Positions 17,678 through 28,038 of a DNA stretch of 45,447 nt are shown here, in pieces. The number at the start of each line of letters is the position of its first letter. Position 1 is the first letter of the stretch. Under the pieces are notes generated by a model, which saw only the letters and a list, made by a program, of their open reading frames with translations, had not been told where the DNA came from and did not search any database. Source of the DNA: an uncultured Lachnospiraceae bacterium (GTDB lineage Bacteria > Bacillota > Clostridia > Lachnospirales > Lachnospiraceae); NCBI GenBank assembly GCA_905234595.1, contig CAJOID010000037.1, forward strand, positions 1 to 45,447, written 5' to 3'. The position numbers and the translations under genes were made by a program.

Positions 17678-20017
17678 CTATTCATTTACGCTTATGCTCT
17701 GGAGACCACCGGAGAATGACGTGTTCTCGGGCTTCGCACCGTATAAAACGGGCGTTCCGGAAGCAAGCTTGATATTACAGATCGATATGGTAGCGTTCAG
17801 GTCTCTGGTCCCCAGTGCAAGGACATTATTCCCTTCGCCCCGCAGATTTATGGCGGATTCGGTAAATCTGATGACCACATCGCCTTCGGTTGCACCTATC
17901 AGATAGAGTTCCTGGCCGTTGGCAAGTATGGATACCTCACTGTCAGATATCTCTATATTACCGCTGCTCCTGCCTACGCCGCCTATCGCAGCGATATGGG
18001 ATCCCGCACAGAGTATGTTCATATTTACGTTTCTGATGAACGTATGCTGATCACCATCCATACTGCCTATTCCGACACCCTTCTCTATCTTGACGTCCAG
18101 CTGGATCTTGCAATCCATGATCTCTATGAGCGGCTTACCGCTCACTGAGCCTAAAGCAACGGCTTTTCCACTGGCAGGCTCTATCCTGACCATCCCCGAA
18201 AGGATATGTACACCGCAGTCCTTGCCGAAGCAGCCTCCTCCGATTCCTATACCCTCATCTGCTTCGACGAGGATATCAAGTGCTCCGCTGCCCCGCCAGG
18301 TGATATCTCCGACTTCGGAGTTCCATGCATTGCCTATGGCGAAGCTGGATACGCCCTGCGATCTGATCTGCAGATTGCCGTCACCTTCTATGATCAGTTT
18401 ACTGCTGTCCGGTACCTGTATACCGTATTTTTTCATACGGCTCTCACCCTCAAGGACGAGAGTCAGCTCACTGCCTGCGCCGAGCTCGATACACGGAAGC
18501 TGCTGTGTACTCTCAATGAATACATCCCTGATGGTCAGGCGGCACTTCGTACCGTCTTTGATCTTGATGGACATCTCGGCCGAATATCCGGTATTTCCCA
18601 CGAGAGTAAGCTCCTCCTGCTCGATCAGGATACCCGTGTATTTCTCCAGAGCCAGTCTCATGATCGGGAGTTCTCTCTCTCCGTTCATGGTATATATGCG
18701 TCTGACTTCCAGATTAGTACCTTTGACAGAGGAAGCTATGATCTCCGACCTGATCTCGGAATCTATGGATTCCAGTACCTCGAATGAAGGTCTGGCTGTA
18801 TAGTAGCCCTGTATGTAGTCCACTCCCAGTTCGATGACTGCTTTGAGTTCCGCACTGGTCTCAACACCCTCTGCGAGTGTCTTGACTCCGTTTGTCTTGG
18901 CGAATTCTATAATGCTCTTAACGAAATGCTGTTTCTTGGGCTCCTCATGGATATTCGATACGAGCAACCTGTCGATCTTGAGATAGTTCGGCAGATAGCT
19001 TATGAGGCTCGAAGTATTGGAATAACCGGTGCCATAATCATCTATGGCCAGGCCGTATCCGTCTCTGGCGCTTCTCTCGAGCAGGACCGACAGCTCCTGA
19101 TCCTTGAACTCGGTATTCTCGGTGATCTCTATCACCACATTAGACATATACTGACCATATTGTTTAAGTAACTCGCTGTAGTCTTTCTTATCGAGCTGCG
19201 AACCGGGAATACTGTTGATGAATATCATCCTGTCACCGAATGCTGCCAGTCTCTGAACATAGAGATCCATGACGTTGAACATGGTCTGCTTCTCTATGGT
19301 ATAGAGCAGATTCTTGCGTGTGGCACAATCGAGGATTGCCATCGGAGAAACATTGACTCCGGCATCGGTCCTCATCAGGGCTTCATATCCGGCTATCTCA
19401 CCGGATGCGGCATCCACTATGGGCTGCAATACATAACTGAACTGATTGCCGGCTATGATCTCCATGATCATATCATCACCGGCCACCTTCACATCCTCAG
19501 GCTCCGAATCGGCAAGCATCTCGGGGATCATCTCAAGTTCCGATACGCGAAGAGTCCCGCCGGATACCTTCAGTTCATCCGTAAAGCCGGTTTCCGCAAA
19601 CCCCATTCCCTTAAATGATTTCAGCGAGAAATCATTATCGGCGGGCAAAAGGATCGTCACTCCGGCAGCCTTCAACATCTCAAAAGCATATTTGAGCGCC
19701 ATAGATACCATTCCGAATCCGTATCCGTGCCCATAACAGGCCGGATCCAGGAGAAAGAAACCCATCCTGAGTTTGTTCATGTCATCCTGCAGATAACGGA
19801 GTGTAATATATCCGACCGTCTTGTCGTCATCCGCGGCGATCAGCTGAACTATCGACTTATCATTCCATGCCTTTTCCGAAAAAGCTTTGAAAACATCCGG
19901 ATCTGCCGGATAATCACCAAGTTCTCCCAGAGACCATTCGTTAAACATTTTCTCTGAATCGATCCATGAAATAACTGTGGAGGCATCCGTATTCTTATAA
20001 GGTCTTAATCTGAGCAC
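17678..20017 (-). CDS. Three-domain protein: GNAT acetyltransferase + EAL phosphodiesterase + beta-solenoid-like domain
   Basis: The protein has 779 residues and no signal peptide or membrane helix. Residues 1-165 are a GNAT N-acetyltransferase with an acetyl-CoA loop (CYGHGYGFGM, 94-103). Residues 190-430 are an EAL domain with the catalytic motifs kept: EALMR (212-216), NSIP (268-271), EITEN (297-301), DDYGTGYS (326-333), KIDR and AEGVET (382-387), QGYY; c-di-GMP hydrolysis is likely. Residues 440-779 are a repetitive Gly/Ile-rich region with recurring IGIGGG, ALGS, GIGSM and IGGVG turns about 22-30 residues apart, like the parallel beta-helix or carbohydrate-binding repeats of surface proteins. 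It starts at GTG 20017 with AGGGGA upstream and diverges from the FliB-like gene. Confidence 0.88.
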   Translation of the reverse strand: MLRLRPYKNTDASTVISWIDSEKMFNEWSLGELGDYPADPDVFKAFSEKAWNDKSIVQLIAADDDKTVGYITLRYLQDDMNKLRMGFFLLDPACYGHGYGFGMVSMALKYAFEMLKAAGVTILLPADNDFSLKSFKGMGFAETGFTDELKVSGGTLRVSELEMIPEMLADSEPEDVKVAGDDMIMEIIAGNQFSYVLQPIVDAASGEIAGYEALMRTDAGVNVSPMAILDCATRKNLLYTIEKQTMFNVMDLYVQRLAAFGDRMIFINSIPGSQLDKKDYSELLKQYGQYMSNVVIEITENTEFKDQELSVLLERSARDGYGLAIDDYGTGYSNTSSLISYLPNYLKIDRLLVSNIHEEPKKQHFVKSIIEFAKTNGVKTLAEGVETSAELKAVIELGVDYIQGYYTARPSFEVLESIDSEIRSEIIASSVKGTNLEVRRIYTMNGERELPIMRLALEKYTGILIEQEELTLVGNTGYSAEMSIKIKDGTKCRLTIRDVFIESTQQLPCIELGAGSELTLVLEGESRMKKYGIQVPDSSKLIIEGDGNLQIRSQGVSSFAIGNAWNSEVGDITWRGSGALDILVEADEGIGIGGGCFGKDCGVHILSGMVRIEPASGKAVALGSVSGKPLIEIMDCKIQLDVKIEKGVGIGSMDGDQHTFIRNVNMNILCAGSHIAAIGGVGRSSGNIEISDSEVSILANGQELYLIGATEGDVVIRFTESAINLRGEGNNVLALGTRDLNATISICNIKLASGTPVLYGAKPENTSFSGGLQSISVNE

Positions 20018-20156
20018 TTGTAATCCCCTACGATCAGTCTTCGCTGATCATATATCGGCATATATGTCCGATCACTTCAGACACGAAAAGCTGAAAAAGC
20101 AACATAAATTGTATCAGATTTTACGTTTAATTGCCATACGTGATAAACTGATTTTT
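20018..20156. promoter_or_regulatory. Divergent intergenic region between EAL and FliB-like genes
   Basis: This 139-bp region holds two inverted repeats: GATCAG-TCTTCG-CTGATC at 20032-20049, and CATATAT-CGGC-ATATATG at 20050-20067. A weak plus-strand promoter candidate is TTTACG (20120-20125), 16-base spacer, GATAAA (20142-20147), which would start transcription within about three bases of the FliB-like ATG. On the minus strand TACAAT near 20111 could be a -10 box. The repeats lie in the leader of the EAL gene and could be operators or RNA hairpins. Confidence 0.45.
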
Positions 20157-21287
20157 ATGAAGATTAGTCAGATTTCATACTTCGAAAACTTCAAATGTTC
20201 AGAGGGAGAATGCAGAGAAACCTGCTGCAGGGGATGGCTCATTCCGTTGGATGACGATGATGTTGCCCGCTACAAAGGCGAGAAGAGTTTTCTGCTAAAG
20301 ACACGGCTCATGCTGGCCATGTCCGAACACTCCGTCCCCGTGTTCAACTCATCATGCGGCGAGTGTACCTTCCATGGCAAAAACGGGCTCTGCTCTCTCC
20401 AGCTGGCACGCGGTCATGAGTATATACCGGAGACATGCCGCTCATATCCCCGTTTTTATCGCAACTATGGAGATTTCGAAGAGCGATATCTGGACCTGTC
20501 ATGTCTGGAAGCATCACGGATGCTGGTTGCACATGCCGATGATCCGGAGCTGGATATCACCGAAGGTCCCGAAGACTGTGAGAAAACGATGACCAACGAC
20601 GACTCCGCATTCCTGAACACACTGGTGTCCATACGTGCTTCGTTCATTGATGCATTGAAGAAGGTTCAAACCTACGATGAACTCATAACCGTGCTGGATG
20701 CCATCGATTCCTATTCCGCGGATCTGCAGAATGCTTATCTGCACGGGGATGAGGGCTATTACGCTGCGCATCCCTTTGGAGTGGAGGTTTCTTCAGATAA
20801 CGCGTGTCATATATTTCCTCTGTCCGCTGCTGAGATCGATTCTCTGGCGCATACGAGCCTTTATCATGACAGGCTTAAGAAGACCAATCCGGGATTGTAT
20901 GGGCTTTTTCAGCTGTATTTCAGGAAATTCTACAGGGACGTGGCGAGCGAGAACCGCTGGAGAGAGGCATGCCGTGAGCTTACGGAAACATACCCGGAGA
21001 CAGTACGGTATCTCCGGGCATATTATATCTACTATCTGTATCAATACTGGCTGAAAACCTATGAAGACTACAGTTTCTTACGAAACGAACGTACGGGCAT
21101 CATACATACGTCAATGCTCCTGCTCATGACGGTCATGTATGTAAAGAAACACGGGTCCTTAACTCCCGATGAATTCGCTCATGTATGCACGGTCTATAAC
21201 CGTCGCGCTTTCTTTTCGGATGACATGCTGGACGAGATGTACCGGGTACTGGATAACAGGAATATGATCCCCTACACTCCGGGCTGA
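20157..21287 (+). CDS. FliB-family protein (flagellin lysine-N-methylase family)
   Basis: From ATG 20157 (MKISQISYFENFKC) the protein has 376 residues. The N-terminal half carries the cysteine pattern of the FliB family: CSEGECRETCCRGW, then CGECTFHGKNGLCSLQ, then ETCRSYPRF, and a later DLSCLEA. FliB of Salmonella methylates lysines of flagellin; the cysteines suggest a metal or Fe-S centre. No flagellar gene is in the window, and family members outside enterobacteria are mostly uncharacterised, so the substrate is uncertain. The frame is open upstream to 20064, but family alignment favours 20157; no Shine-Dalgarno sequence precedes it. The stop lies five bases from the convergent next gene. 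Confidence 0.85.
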   Translation: MKISQISYFENFKCSEGECRETCCRGWLIPLDDDDVARYKGEKSFLLKTRLMLAMSEHSVPVFNSSCGECTFHGKNGLCSLQLARGHEYIPETCRSYPRFYRNYGDFEERYLDLSCLEASRMLVAHADDPELDITEGPEDCEKTMTNDDSAFLNTLVSIRASFIDALKKVQTYDELITVLDAIDSYSADLQNAYLHGDEGYYAAHPFGVEVSSDNACHIFPLSAAEIDSLAHTSLYHDRLKKTNPGLYGLFQLYFRKFYRDVASENRWREACRELTETYPETVRYLRAYYIYYLYQYWLKTYEDYSFLRNERTGIIHTSMLLLMTVMYVKKHGSLTPDEFAHVCTVYNRRAFFSDDMLDEMYRVLDNRNMIPYTPG

Positions 21288-21292
21288 TACCG

Positions 21293-22306
21293 TCAGTTTA
21301 TGCTCTTAAGATTCTGCATCTCGGTGGCACATTTTGCGCTGACGATGGATGAATACGAGAAAAGCACATATCCGCCCAGCCCGTTCGCACGCAGTTCGTT
21401 CACCTGGGACGACAGGTTATCATCTCTCGTGCTCCATCCGGGGTCTGACCTGGATACTTCACCGACTCTGTATGCAGCCAGACCTATATACATGGGAATG
21501 CCGGCCTTATTGATGGACTTCCAGGCTGCGAGCCTGTCACTGTACATGGTCACATTCCCGACCTTGCCGTATGAATTGCTCCAATAGATCTGCGGACAGA
21601 TATAATCGGTATATCCGGTCGTGGACAGCCATGTGTCCACATCGACTCCGTTCTTTCTGTTATTATCGATATTTCCGGCCGGACTCACGCCGAAGGTCTT
21701 ACCATATCCATGCACGGTCTCATATACTTTCTTAAGCAGTGCATTATGCGTCGACGCCCCCAGCGGAGGGAAATAATCATCAAAATGGATCCCATCCACC
21801 GCATAACTGTTCAGGATCTCCCTGATACCGGCCAGGATATTCTCCTGTGTAGCCAGTGAGCTGTCGCCGCAATACTTGCCGTTACGGTATCCGTAGGGAT
21901 TGATCCACGCATGTACCCTAAGACCGTATGCATGAGCCAGTTCCACGATATCGGCCAGTGGGTCGAATCCGGGATTGCCTCCCAGCATCTCATCACTCCA
22001 CGGATAGCAGGATGACGGGTATACGGCATCATTGTGGGATCTGACATGAACTATGATCGTGTTCAGTCCCCTGTCGGCAGTGTTGCGGCATACCGTGCTG
22101 AAAGTGCTGCGGAAATCACTTTCGTTCTTCCCCTTCAGATATGTCTGCCAGTCACGGAACGAGAACCAGACCGCTCTGAATTCAGCCGGAGCAACCGTCG
22201 CCGTATTCGCTGTACTGCCTGTCTCTGCGCAGTAAGCCTGCATCGGTACACTTGCCATCATTATAAAAGCGCATAATACGCTGAGTATTCGTGTGATCTT
22301 ATTCAT
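21293..22306 (-). CDS. Secreted glycoside-hydrolase-like protein (GHL10/DUF187 family)
   Basis: From ATG 22306 the protein has 337 residues and begins with a typical Sec signal peptide (ITRILSVLCAFIMMASV, cleavage near the following AYCAE). The mature part starts FRAVWFSFRDW and continues with LNTIIVHVRSHNDAVYPS, YGLRVHAWINPYG and GIHFDDYFPP, the TIM-barrel signatures of the GHL10 family, whose members probably act on surface glycans or peptidoglycan. The segment IHFDDYF carries the likely acidic active-site residues. A GTG two codons upstream (22312) is an alternative start. The gene is monocistronic, convergent with the FliB-like gene and divergent from the RND gene. Confidence 0.87.
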   Translation of the reverse strand: MNKITRILSVLCAFIMMASVPMQAYCAETGSTANTATVAPAEFRAVWFSFRDWQTYLKGKNESDFRSTFSTVCRNTADRGLNTIIVHVRSHNDAVYPSSCYPWSDEMLGGNPGFDPLADIVELAHAYGLRVHAWINPYGYRNGKYCGDSSLATQENILAGIREILNSYAVDGIHFDDYFPPLGASTHNALLKKVYETVHGYGKTFGVSPAGNIDNNRKNGVDVDTWLSTTGYTDYICPQIYWSNSYGKVGNVTMYSDRLAAWKSINKAGIPMYIGLAAYRVGEVSRSDPGWSTRDDNLSSQVNELRANGLGGYVLFSYSSIVSAKCATEMQNLKSIN

Positions 22307-22342
22307 GTGCACTATCTTATCAGAATTCCCGCTTTATGAAAA
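22307..22342 (-). promoter_or_regulatory. Candidate promoter of the GHL10 gene, leaderless arrangement
   Basis: Minus strand: TTTTCA (22342-22337), 17-base spacer, TAAGAT (22319-22314), then seven bases to ATG 22306. Each hexamer matches four of six consensus positions. There is no Shine-Dalgarno sequence in front of the ATG. If used, transcription would begin at or next to the start codon. Confidence 0.45.
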
Positions 22343-22359
22343 GTTTATAAGCTGTTTCA

Positions 22360-22388
22360 TTGCTAAAACGTTTTACTGCGTTTATAAT
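22360..22388 (+). promoter_or_regulatory. Sigma-A promoter of the RND gene, leaderless arrangement
   Basis: TTGCTA (22360-22365), a 17-base spacer and a perfect TATAAT (22383-22388) are followed after seven bases by ATG 22396. Expected transcription start falls at about 22395-22396, on the start codon itself, and there is no Shine-Dalgarno sequence. This also argues against the upstream in-frame TTG at 22360 being the start. Confidence 0.7.
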
Positions 22389-22395
22389 TCACAAT

Positions 22396-25300
22396 ATGTC
22401 GAAATTCAGTGTCAAGAAGCCTTTCACCGTACTTGTGGGCGTCATAGTGGCAGTCGTTCTGGGCATAGTCAGCATGGTCAAAATGCAGCTGGATCTCCTC
22501 CCTGATATCTCGCTGCCGTATCTGCTTGTGCTGACCACTTATCCCGGCGCGAGCTCCGAAAAGATCGAGGCCGAAATCTGCGAACCCATGGAGAGCGCTC
22601 TCGGAACCATCACAGGTGTCAAGAACATAAACAGTATATGTAATGAGAACTATGGCATGGTACAGCTCGAATTCACCGACGATACCGATCTGGACAGCGC
22701 CATGGTCAAGGTTTCAGGTGCCCTCAATACTCTCCAGCCCTATCTGCCCGATGATGCAGGCGTTCCTTCTATAATAGAACTCAGCACCGATATGGCGGCA
22801 AGCGTATACCTGGCCGTCAGCATGGACGGTATGGGGATGGATGAGCTGTCGCAGTTCATCCGCGATGATGTGACTCCGTACTACGAGAAGCAGGCCGGCG
22901 TGGCCAGCGTATCCACTCTGGGACTCGTAGATAAGACCATTCAGGTCGAATTAAACCCCGCTAAAGTCGACAAACTGAACGATAAGATCCTGGCATCGGT
23001 CGACGACGCTTTTGCTTCCGCGGTTGAGCAGCTTGAAAAGGCTGAACAGCAGCTCCACGACTCCGAGGATACCATCAGGGATAACAAGGCCAAGCTGGCA
23101 GAATCCCAGCAGGACTTAAACGACAGCAAACAGGATCTGATAGACGGCCAGAACGAGTTAAACGACAACAAGGCAGAACTGGATAAGAACAGGAATGACC
23201 TGGCCAACAGCCGGGCCGACCTCGAGAAGGGCGAAACGGAACTGAATAATAAGAAGGATGAAGCAAACCGCCAGATGGCTGATCTGAGTTATCAGCTCGA
23301 TCAGGCTTCGGCATCACTTGCTTCGCTGCAGACACAGAAGTCACTGGCCGAGACACAGTTAAACGGTCTGAAGAGTGGCATAAGCCAGATTGATTCGCAG
23401 ATCACCAAGATACAGGGGACTCTGGATAATCTCACAGAGCTCAGCAATGCAATAACTGCAGCGGATGCAATAATAAACAGTACAGATCCGGCAGTTACCA
23501 ATGCCCAAAAAGACGATGCCACTGCAGCCAAAGCCACTGCTGAGGCAACCCGTGACGCCATCCTGGCATCCGCCGGTTCCGTAGATGATCTTACTGCCGC
23601 CAAGACAGAGCTTGAAGCCAAAAAGGCCGACCTTGCAACACAGAAAGCAGCAGCCGAAGCTACCGTATCCGGCTTAAATTCCGCCATCGATGCGGCTCAG
23701 GGCCAGGTCGAGAGCGGATATAAGGAACTGGAACGCTCCAAGCTCGATGCAGCGGAATCCCTGGGAAGTGCGGACGCCCAGCTTCAGATAGGCAAAACGC
23801 AGCTTGAATCCGTCCAGGCTCAGCTCGACTCTGCCAAAGACCAGCTCGAATCTGCACAGGAACAGATAGACTCGGGATGGGACCAGATAGCGGACGGCCA
23901 GGAACAGATCAATGACGGCTGGAAATCCATAGCCGACGGTGAAGAACAGCTGAAGGACGGCTGGGATGACTATAACGATGCCGTGAAATCCTACGAGAAA
24001 CAGAAGGCCGAAGCACAGCACAACGCCAATGCCGACCAGCTTCTGACTCTCGAAGCCCTGACCGGCCTTATCTACGCCCAGAACTTCGAGATGCCCGCCG
24101 GCTACATAGACGATAAGCTGGACAATTCCTGGCTGGTCAAAGTAGGTCAGAATTACGAGGAAGTATCCGAACTCGAGGACATAGTCCTGACCAACATCAA
24201 TAAGGTCGGCGATGTCAGGCTCGGAGACGTGGCAGACATCACCGTGATCGATAATTCAAAGGATTCGTATGTACGCCTCGGTAGCCAACCGGCTGTTATT
24301 TTATCTATATTCAAGACCAGTACGGCAGGTACAAACGATGTCAGCAGGACCATAGCGCAGGCATCCGAGGAGATCAAAGCCATGTATCCAGGCGTCAACG
24401 TGACCACTCTCGTTGACATGGGTGATTATATAAATCTGATAGTAAAGAGCATTCTTCAGTCCATGGCTATAGGTGCCGCACTCGCCATACTGATACTCGC
24501 CTTATTCCTCAAAGACTTCAAGCCGACCCTGGTCGTAGCCATAAGCATCCCCGTCAGCGTACTTACTGCTCTGGTATGTATGTATTTCTCGCATATATCC
24601 CTCAACATGCTCTCGCTCTCGGGACTGGCACTGGGTATCGGTATGCTCGTGGATAACTCCATCGTCGTCATAGAAAACATATACAGGCTCAGGAACCGCG
24701 GCATCGAGGCACCGCGGGCAGCCGTACAGGGAGCCAGACAGGTGGCCGGTGCCATCACCGCATCCACTCTGACCACTGTATGCGTCTTCCTGCCTATGAT
24801 CTATACATCCGGCCTTGTCAATGATCTGCTGACACCGATGTGTCTGACCATAGTATTCTGTCTGATGGCTTCACTGCTGATCGCATTGACGGTCGTACCA
24901 GCCGCCGGTTCGACTCTCCTGCGCAGCTCCAAGCAAAAAGAACATAAGTTATTTGACAAGGTCATGGGATGGTATGGCAAGGCTCTGGAGTTCTGCCTGG
25001 CCCATAAATTCATCCCTATACTGACCGCACTGGGACTGCTGGCTCTGTCAGGACTGCTGGTCATCCGCATGGGTATAGTCGTCATCCCCGACATGACCAT
25101 GAACCAGCTCCAGGCTACCATAGAGTACCCTGAAGAAGTGACCCGTGATGAAGCATATGCCCGGACGGACGAGGTCATCAACAGACTGCTCAACATAGAA
25201 GGCATGGGCTCCATCGGAGTGATCTCAGGAGGAGATGAGACCCTGATGGTATCTCAGTCCGCCGATAATCCGGACAATTTCCGAACCATGTCGTTCATGA

Positions 25301-26598
25301 TGCTGACCGAGGATCCAAATGCCGGTGAGGAAGAGATCCGCAGGATCATGTCCGACATAGAAGCCTCTGTCGCCGGTATGGATATCGATTTCAAACTTGA
25401 GACAATGGCATCCGACATGGATCAGCTGACCGGAGGTTCCGGACTCTCGATAAATGTCTACGGCCAGGATATAGATACATTAAAGGAAATCACTCACGAC
25501 ATCTGTGATATGGTCGAATCCGTTGACGGTTATACAAATGTATCCAACGGTGAGGAGGATGCGGATAAGGTATTGCACCTAAGTATAGACAAGAATGCGG
25601 CCATGAGTCTGGGGCTGAACGTTGTACAGATCTATCAGGATATCAACTCGAAGCTGACTCATGAAAAGAGTGCCGTGACCATCACTATAGACGGGATAGA
25701 TATGGATATAGTCGTGGTGAACGATCTGGATCCTCTAACCTATGAAAACATACTGGATCATGAATTCGATGTACAAAAGACCGATGAAGACTATGATACC
25801 GTCACAGAGACACATAAGCTGCGTGAATTCGCAACCGTAGAGATCAACGACAGTTTAAGTACCATAGAGCGCAGGAATCAGTCCAGATATATGACTGTCA
25901 CGGCTGAAGCAGAGGACGGTTACAACCTGACCCTTCTGACCAGGCAGCTGCAGCCGCTGCTCGATTCCTACACTCCTCCGCAGGGTTATACCATAGAGAT
26001 GGGCGGTGAGTATGATACTGTTATTCAGATGCTCAAACAGATGGCTCTGGTCGTTGCTCTGGGCCTCCTGCTCGTATATATGGTCATGGTAGCACAGTTC
26101 CAGAGTTTCCTAAGCCCCTTCATAGTCCTGTTCACCATCCCCCTCGCTTTCACCGGTGGGTTCATAGCTCTGTGGATCACACGCGAGAATCTCTCCGTGA
26201 TCAGTATCATGGGTATAATCGTGCTGATGGGTACGGTCGTGAACAACGGTATAGTATTTGTAGATTATGTAAACCAATTAAGAAAAGAAGGATTAGACAG
26301 GCATACAGCCCTGATAGCTACGGGTAAAGCCCGTATGCGTCCTATATTGATGACCGCTCTCACTACCATACTGGCGGAATCCAATCTGATAATAGGCGAT
26401 GATATGGGCGCACAGCTCGGCCGCGGCATGGCTCTGGTCATAGCGGGCGGTCTGGCTTATGCTACGCTCATGACGCTCTTTGTAATACCGGTCATGTATG
26501 ATATTCTCTTCAAGAAACAACCCGTTGACGTCGATACGGGAAGTGACGACCTGGACGATATTCCCAGCGATGCGGAGGAATATCTCAGTCCCTCCTGA
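22396..26598 (+). CDS. RND-family efflux transporter with large coiled-coil insertion
   Basis: From ATG 22396 the protein has 1400 residues; typical HAE1 (AcrB-like) pumps have about 1040. The frame has an N-terminal membrane helix followed by [19 protein letters not shown], helix 4 with [17 protein letters not shown] (proton-relay Asp), a second periplasmic-type half, and a final membrane bundle with [19 protein letters not shown]. The extra length is a charged, Gln/Leu-rich coiled coil at about residues 200-545, inserted just before [20 protein letters not shown], which corresponds to the AcrB PN2/docking region. Its last part repeats heptads such as [13 protein letters not shown]. No adaptor (HlyD) or TolC gene is adjacent. 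Substrate unknown; export of amphiphiles or lipids is a guess from the family. The stop overlaps ugd, convergent, by 14 bases. Confidence 0.9.
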   Translation: MSKFSVKKPFTVLVGVIVAVVLGIVSMVKMQLDLLPDISLPYLLVLTTYPGASSEKIEAEICEPMESALGTITGVKNINSICNENYGMVQLEFTDDTDLDSAMVKVSGALNTLQPYLPDDAGVPSIIELSTDMAASVYLAVSMDGMGMDELSQFIRDDVTPYYEKQAGVASVSTLGLVDKTIQVELNPAKVDKLNDKILASVDDAFASAVEQLEKAEQQLHDSEDTIRDNKAKLAESQQDLNDSKQDLIDGQNELNDNKAELDKNRNDLANSRADLEKGETELNNKKDEANRQMADLSYQLDQASASLASLQTQKSLAETQLNGLKSGISQIDSQITKIQGTLDNLTELSNAITAADAIINSTDPAVTNAQKDDATAAKATAEATRDAILASAGSVDDLTAAKTELEAKKADLATQKAAAEATVSGLNSAIDAAQGQVESGYKELERSKLDAAESLGSADAQLQIGKTQLESVQAQLDSAKDQLESAQEQIDSGWDQIADGQEQINDGWKSIADGEEQLKDGWDDYNDAVKSYEKQKAEAQHNANADQLLTLEALTGLIYAQNFEMPAGYIDDKLDNSWLVKVGQNYEEVSELEDIVLTNINKVGDVRLGDVADITVIDNSKDSYVRLGSQPAVILSIFKTSTAGTNDVSRTIAQASEEIKAMYPGVNVTTLVDMGDYINLIVKSILQSMAIGAALAILILALFLKDFKPTLVVAISIPVSVLTALVCMYFSHISLNMLSLSGLALGIGMLVDNSIVVIENIYRLRNRGIEAPRAAVQGARQVAGAITASTLTTVCVFLPMIYTSGLVNDLLTPMCLTIVFCLMASLLIALTVVPAAGSTLLRSSKQKEHKLFDKVMGWYGKALEFCLAHKFIPILTALGLLALSGLLVIRMGIVVIPDMTMNQLQATIEYPEEVTRDEAYARTDEVINRLLNIEGMGSIGVISGGDETLMVSQSADNPDNFRTMSFMMLTEDPNAGEEEIRRIMSDIEASVAGMDIDFKLETMASDMDQLTGGSGLSINVYGQDIDTLKEITHDICDMVESVDGYTNVSNGEEDADKVLHLSIDKNAAMSLGLNVVQIYQDINSKLTHEKSAVTITIDGIDMDIVVVNDLDPLTYENILDHEFDVQKTDEDYDTVTETHKLREFATVEINDSLSTIERRNQSRYMTVTAEAEDGYNLTLLTRQLQPLLDSYTPPQGYTIEMGGEYDTVIQMLKQMALVVALGLLLVYMVMVAQFQSFLSPFIVLFTIPLAFTGGFIALWITRENLSVISIMGIIVLMGTVVNNGIVFVDYVNQLRKEGLDRHTALIATGKARMRPILMTALTTILAESNLIIGDDMGAQLGRGMALVIAGGLAYATLMTLFVIPVMYDILFKKQPVDVDTGSDDLDDIPSDAEEYLSPS

Positions 26599-27832
26599 AT
26601 ATATCCCTGGTATATACCTTATCCTGCACATCATCCAGTACAGGTTCGTATCTGTTGGCTATGATGGCGTCACACTCTGCCTTGAACTTCTCCAGGTCAT
26701 TTACGACCAGACTTCCGAAGAATGTGCTTCCGTCTTCAAGTGTCGGCTCATATATGATGACCGATGCACCTTTTGCCTTGATACGCTTCATGATGCCCTG
26801 GATCGAAGACTGACGGAAGTTGTCGGATCCGGCCTTCATGGTAAGTCTGTATACCCCAACCTTGACAGCCTTCTCCTTCGCACTGTTATATGCTTCGCTC
26901 TCCTCATAGTAACCGGCCATATGCAGTACCCTGTCGGCTATGAAGTCCTTACGTGTACGATTGGCGTTGACTATCGCTTCTATGAGATTCTCCGGTACAT
27001 CCGAATAGTTCGCGAGCAGCTGTTTGGTATCCTTGGGCAGACAGTAACCCCCATAACCGAAACTGGGGTTGTTATACTGCGCACCTATACGGGGATCGAG
27101 ACATACGCCGTCTATGATGGACTTCGTGTCCAGGCCCTTGACTTCGGCGTAGGTATCCAGTTCGTTGAAATAACTGACACGCAGGGCCAGATAAGTATTG
27201 GCAAACAGCTTCACCGCCTCGGCCTCGGTCGTACCCATGATGAGTACATCGATATTCTCCTTGATCGCTCCCTGTTGAAGCAGGCCTGCGAACGCTTCTG
27301 CCCACGCTTTCATGGCGGGATCATCGACATCGGTGCCGACTATGATACGTGACGGATAGAGATTGTCATAGAGTGCCCTGCCCTCACGCAGGAATTCCGG
27401 TGAAAAAAGTATATTCCGCGTGCCGAACTTGCGTCTGACGGATTCCGTATATCCGACGGGTATCGTGGACTTGATCACCATCACCGCATCGGGATTGACC
27501 TCCAGTACCAGTTTGATCACTGCCTCGACTGCCGAAGTATCGAAGAAATTCTTCTGGGGATCATAGTTAGTGGGCGCGGCTATCACAACGAAATCAGCTT
27601 CTTTATATGCCTGTGCGCCGTCCAGAGTTGCTGTCAGGTCCAGTTCATGACCTGCCAGGTACTCCTCGATCTCCTTATCGATTATGGGTGACTTGCGGTT
27701 ATTGATCATCTCAACTTTTTCGGGTATTATGTCAACCGCATACACCTTATGATTCTGTGCCATCAGTATGGCATTTGATAATCCCACATAACCGGTTCCT
27801 GCTATGGCTATGGTATATCTGTCTTTTGACAT
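26585..27832 (-). CDS. ugd: UDP-glucose 6-dehydrogenase family protein (nucleotide-sugar dehydrogenase)
   Basis: The protein from ATG 27832 has 415 residues and starts [20 protein letters not shown], a Rossmann NAD-binding GxGYVG. The catalytic cysteine is in [19 protein letters not shown], and [10 protein letters not shown] and [14 protein letters not shown] match the family. These enzymes oxidise UDP-glucose to UDP-glucuronate (some act on other nucleotide sugars), providing precursors for capsule or wall polysaccharides. The short length is that of streptococcal HasB-type enzymes. The start is fixed by a GAGGAGAAG upstream. It lies 17 bases beyond the displaced end of the alpha-galactosidase frame, as the last gene of the long minus-strand cluster. 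Confidence 0.9.
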   Translation of the reverse strand: MSKDRYTIAIAGTGYVGLSNAILMAQNHKVYAVDIIPEKVEMINNRKSPIIDKEIEEYLAGHELDLTATLDGAQAYKEADFVVIAAPTNYDPQKNFFDTSAVEAVIKLVLEVNPDAVMVIKSTIPVGYTESVRRKFGTRNILFSPEFLREGRALYDNLYPSRIIVGTDVDDPAMKAWAEAFAGLLQQGAIKENIDVLIMGTTEAEAVKLFANTYLALRVSYFNELDTYAEVKGLDTKSIIDGVCLDPRIGAQYNNPSFGYGGYCLPKDTKQLLANYSDVPENLIEAIVNANRTRKDFIADRVLHMAGYYEESEAYNSAKEKAVKVGVYRLTMKAGSDNFRQSSIQGIMKRIKAKGASVIIYEPTLEDGSTFFGSLVVNDLEKFKAECDAIIANRYEPVLDDVQDKVYTRDIFRRD

Positions 27833-27849
27833 TTCTTCTCCTCGCTGTC

Positions 27850-28038
27850 CTATACCGCTTTGATGCTGATGAGCCTGCCCTTGAAGTCTCCCCATCCCCA
27901 TGGATTGAGAATGAGCAGGCCGGCATTCATGAGCACCTCACCTGTATATGTACGGTCCGGATCATTGCCCGCCTCTGCCTGATCCTCCACATCCACATAT
28001 GTGATGCGGTATTCCGGCGGGAATGGTAATTGATCCTG
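27850..28038 (-). other. Displaced C-terminal end of the GH36 alpha-galactosidase (-1 frame)
   Basis: In the -1 frame relative to the alpha-galactosidase, 62 codons run to a TAG at 27852-27850 and contain [18 protein letters not shown] followed by [11 protein letters not shown], which matches the conserved C-terminal end of GH36 proteins. Joined at the GTTAAAC heptamer (28044-28038), the product would have 733 residues, the usual family size of about 730. The cause is either a one-base loss (mutation or sequence error) or recoding. Confidence 0.75.

Noticed and set aside
20064-20156. Upstream ATG 20064 for the FliB-like protein
   Set aside because: The extra 31 residues are basic and unlike the family, which begins at MKISQISYF; the stretch overlaps the divergent promoter region.
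22360-22395. TTG at 22360 as start of the RND protein
   Set aside because: The TTG is the first part of the -35 box of a near-consensus promoter, so it would not be transcribed; ATG 22396 fits the family start.
26498-27352. Plus-strand open frame (284 codons) opposite ugd
   Set aside because: It overlaps the end of the RND gene and runs antisense to conserved Ugd motifs; no motif of its own.
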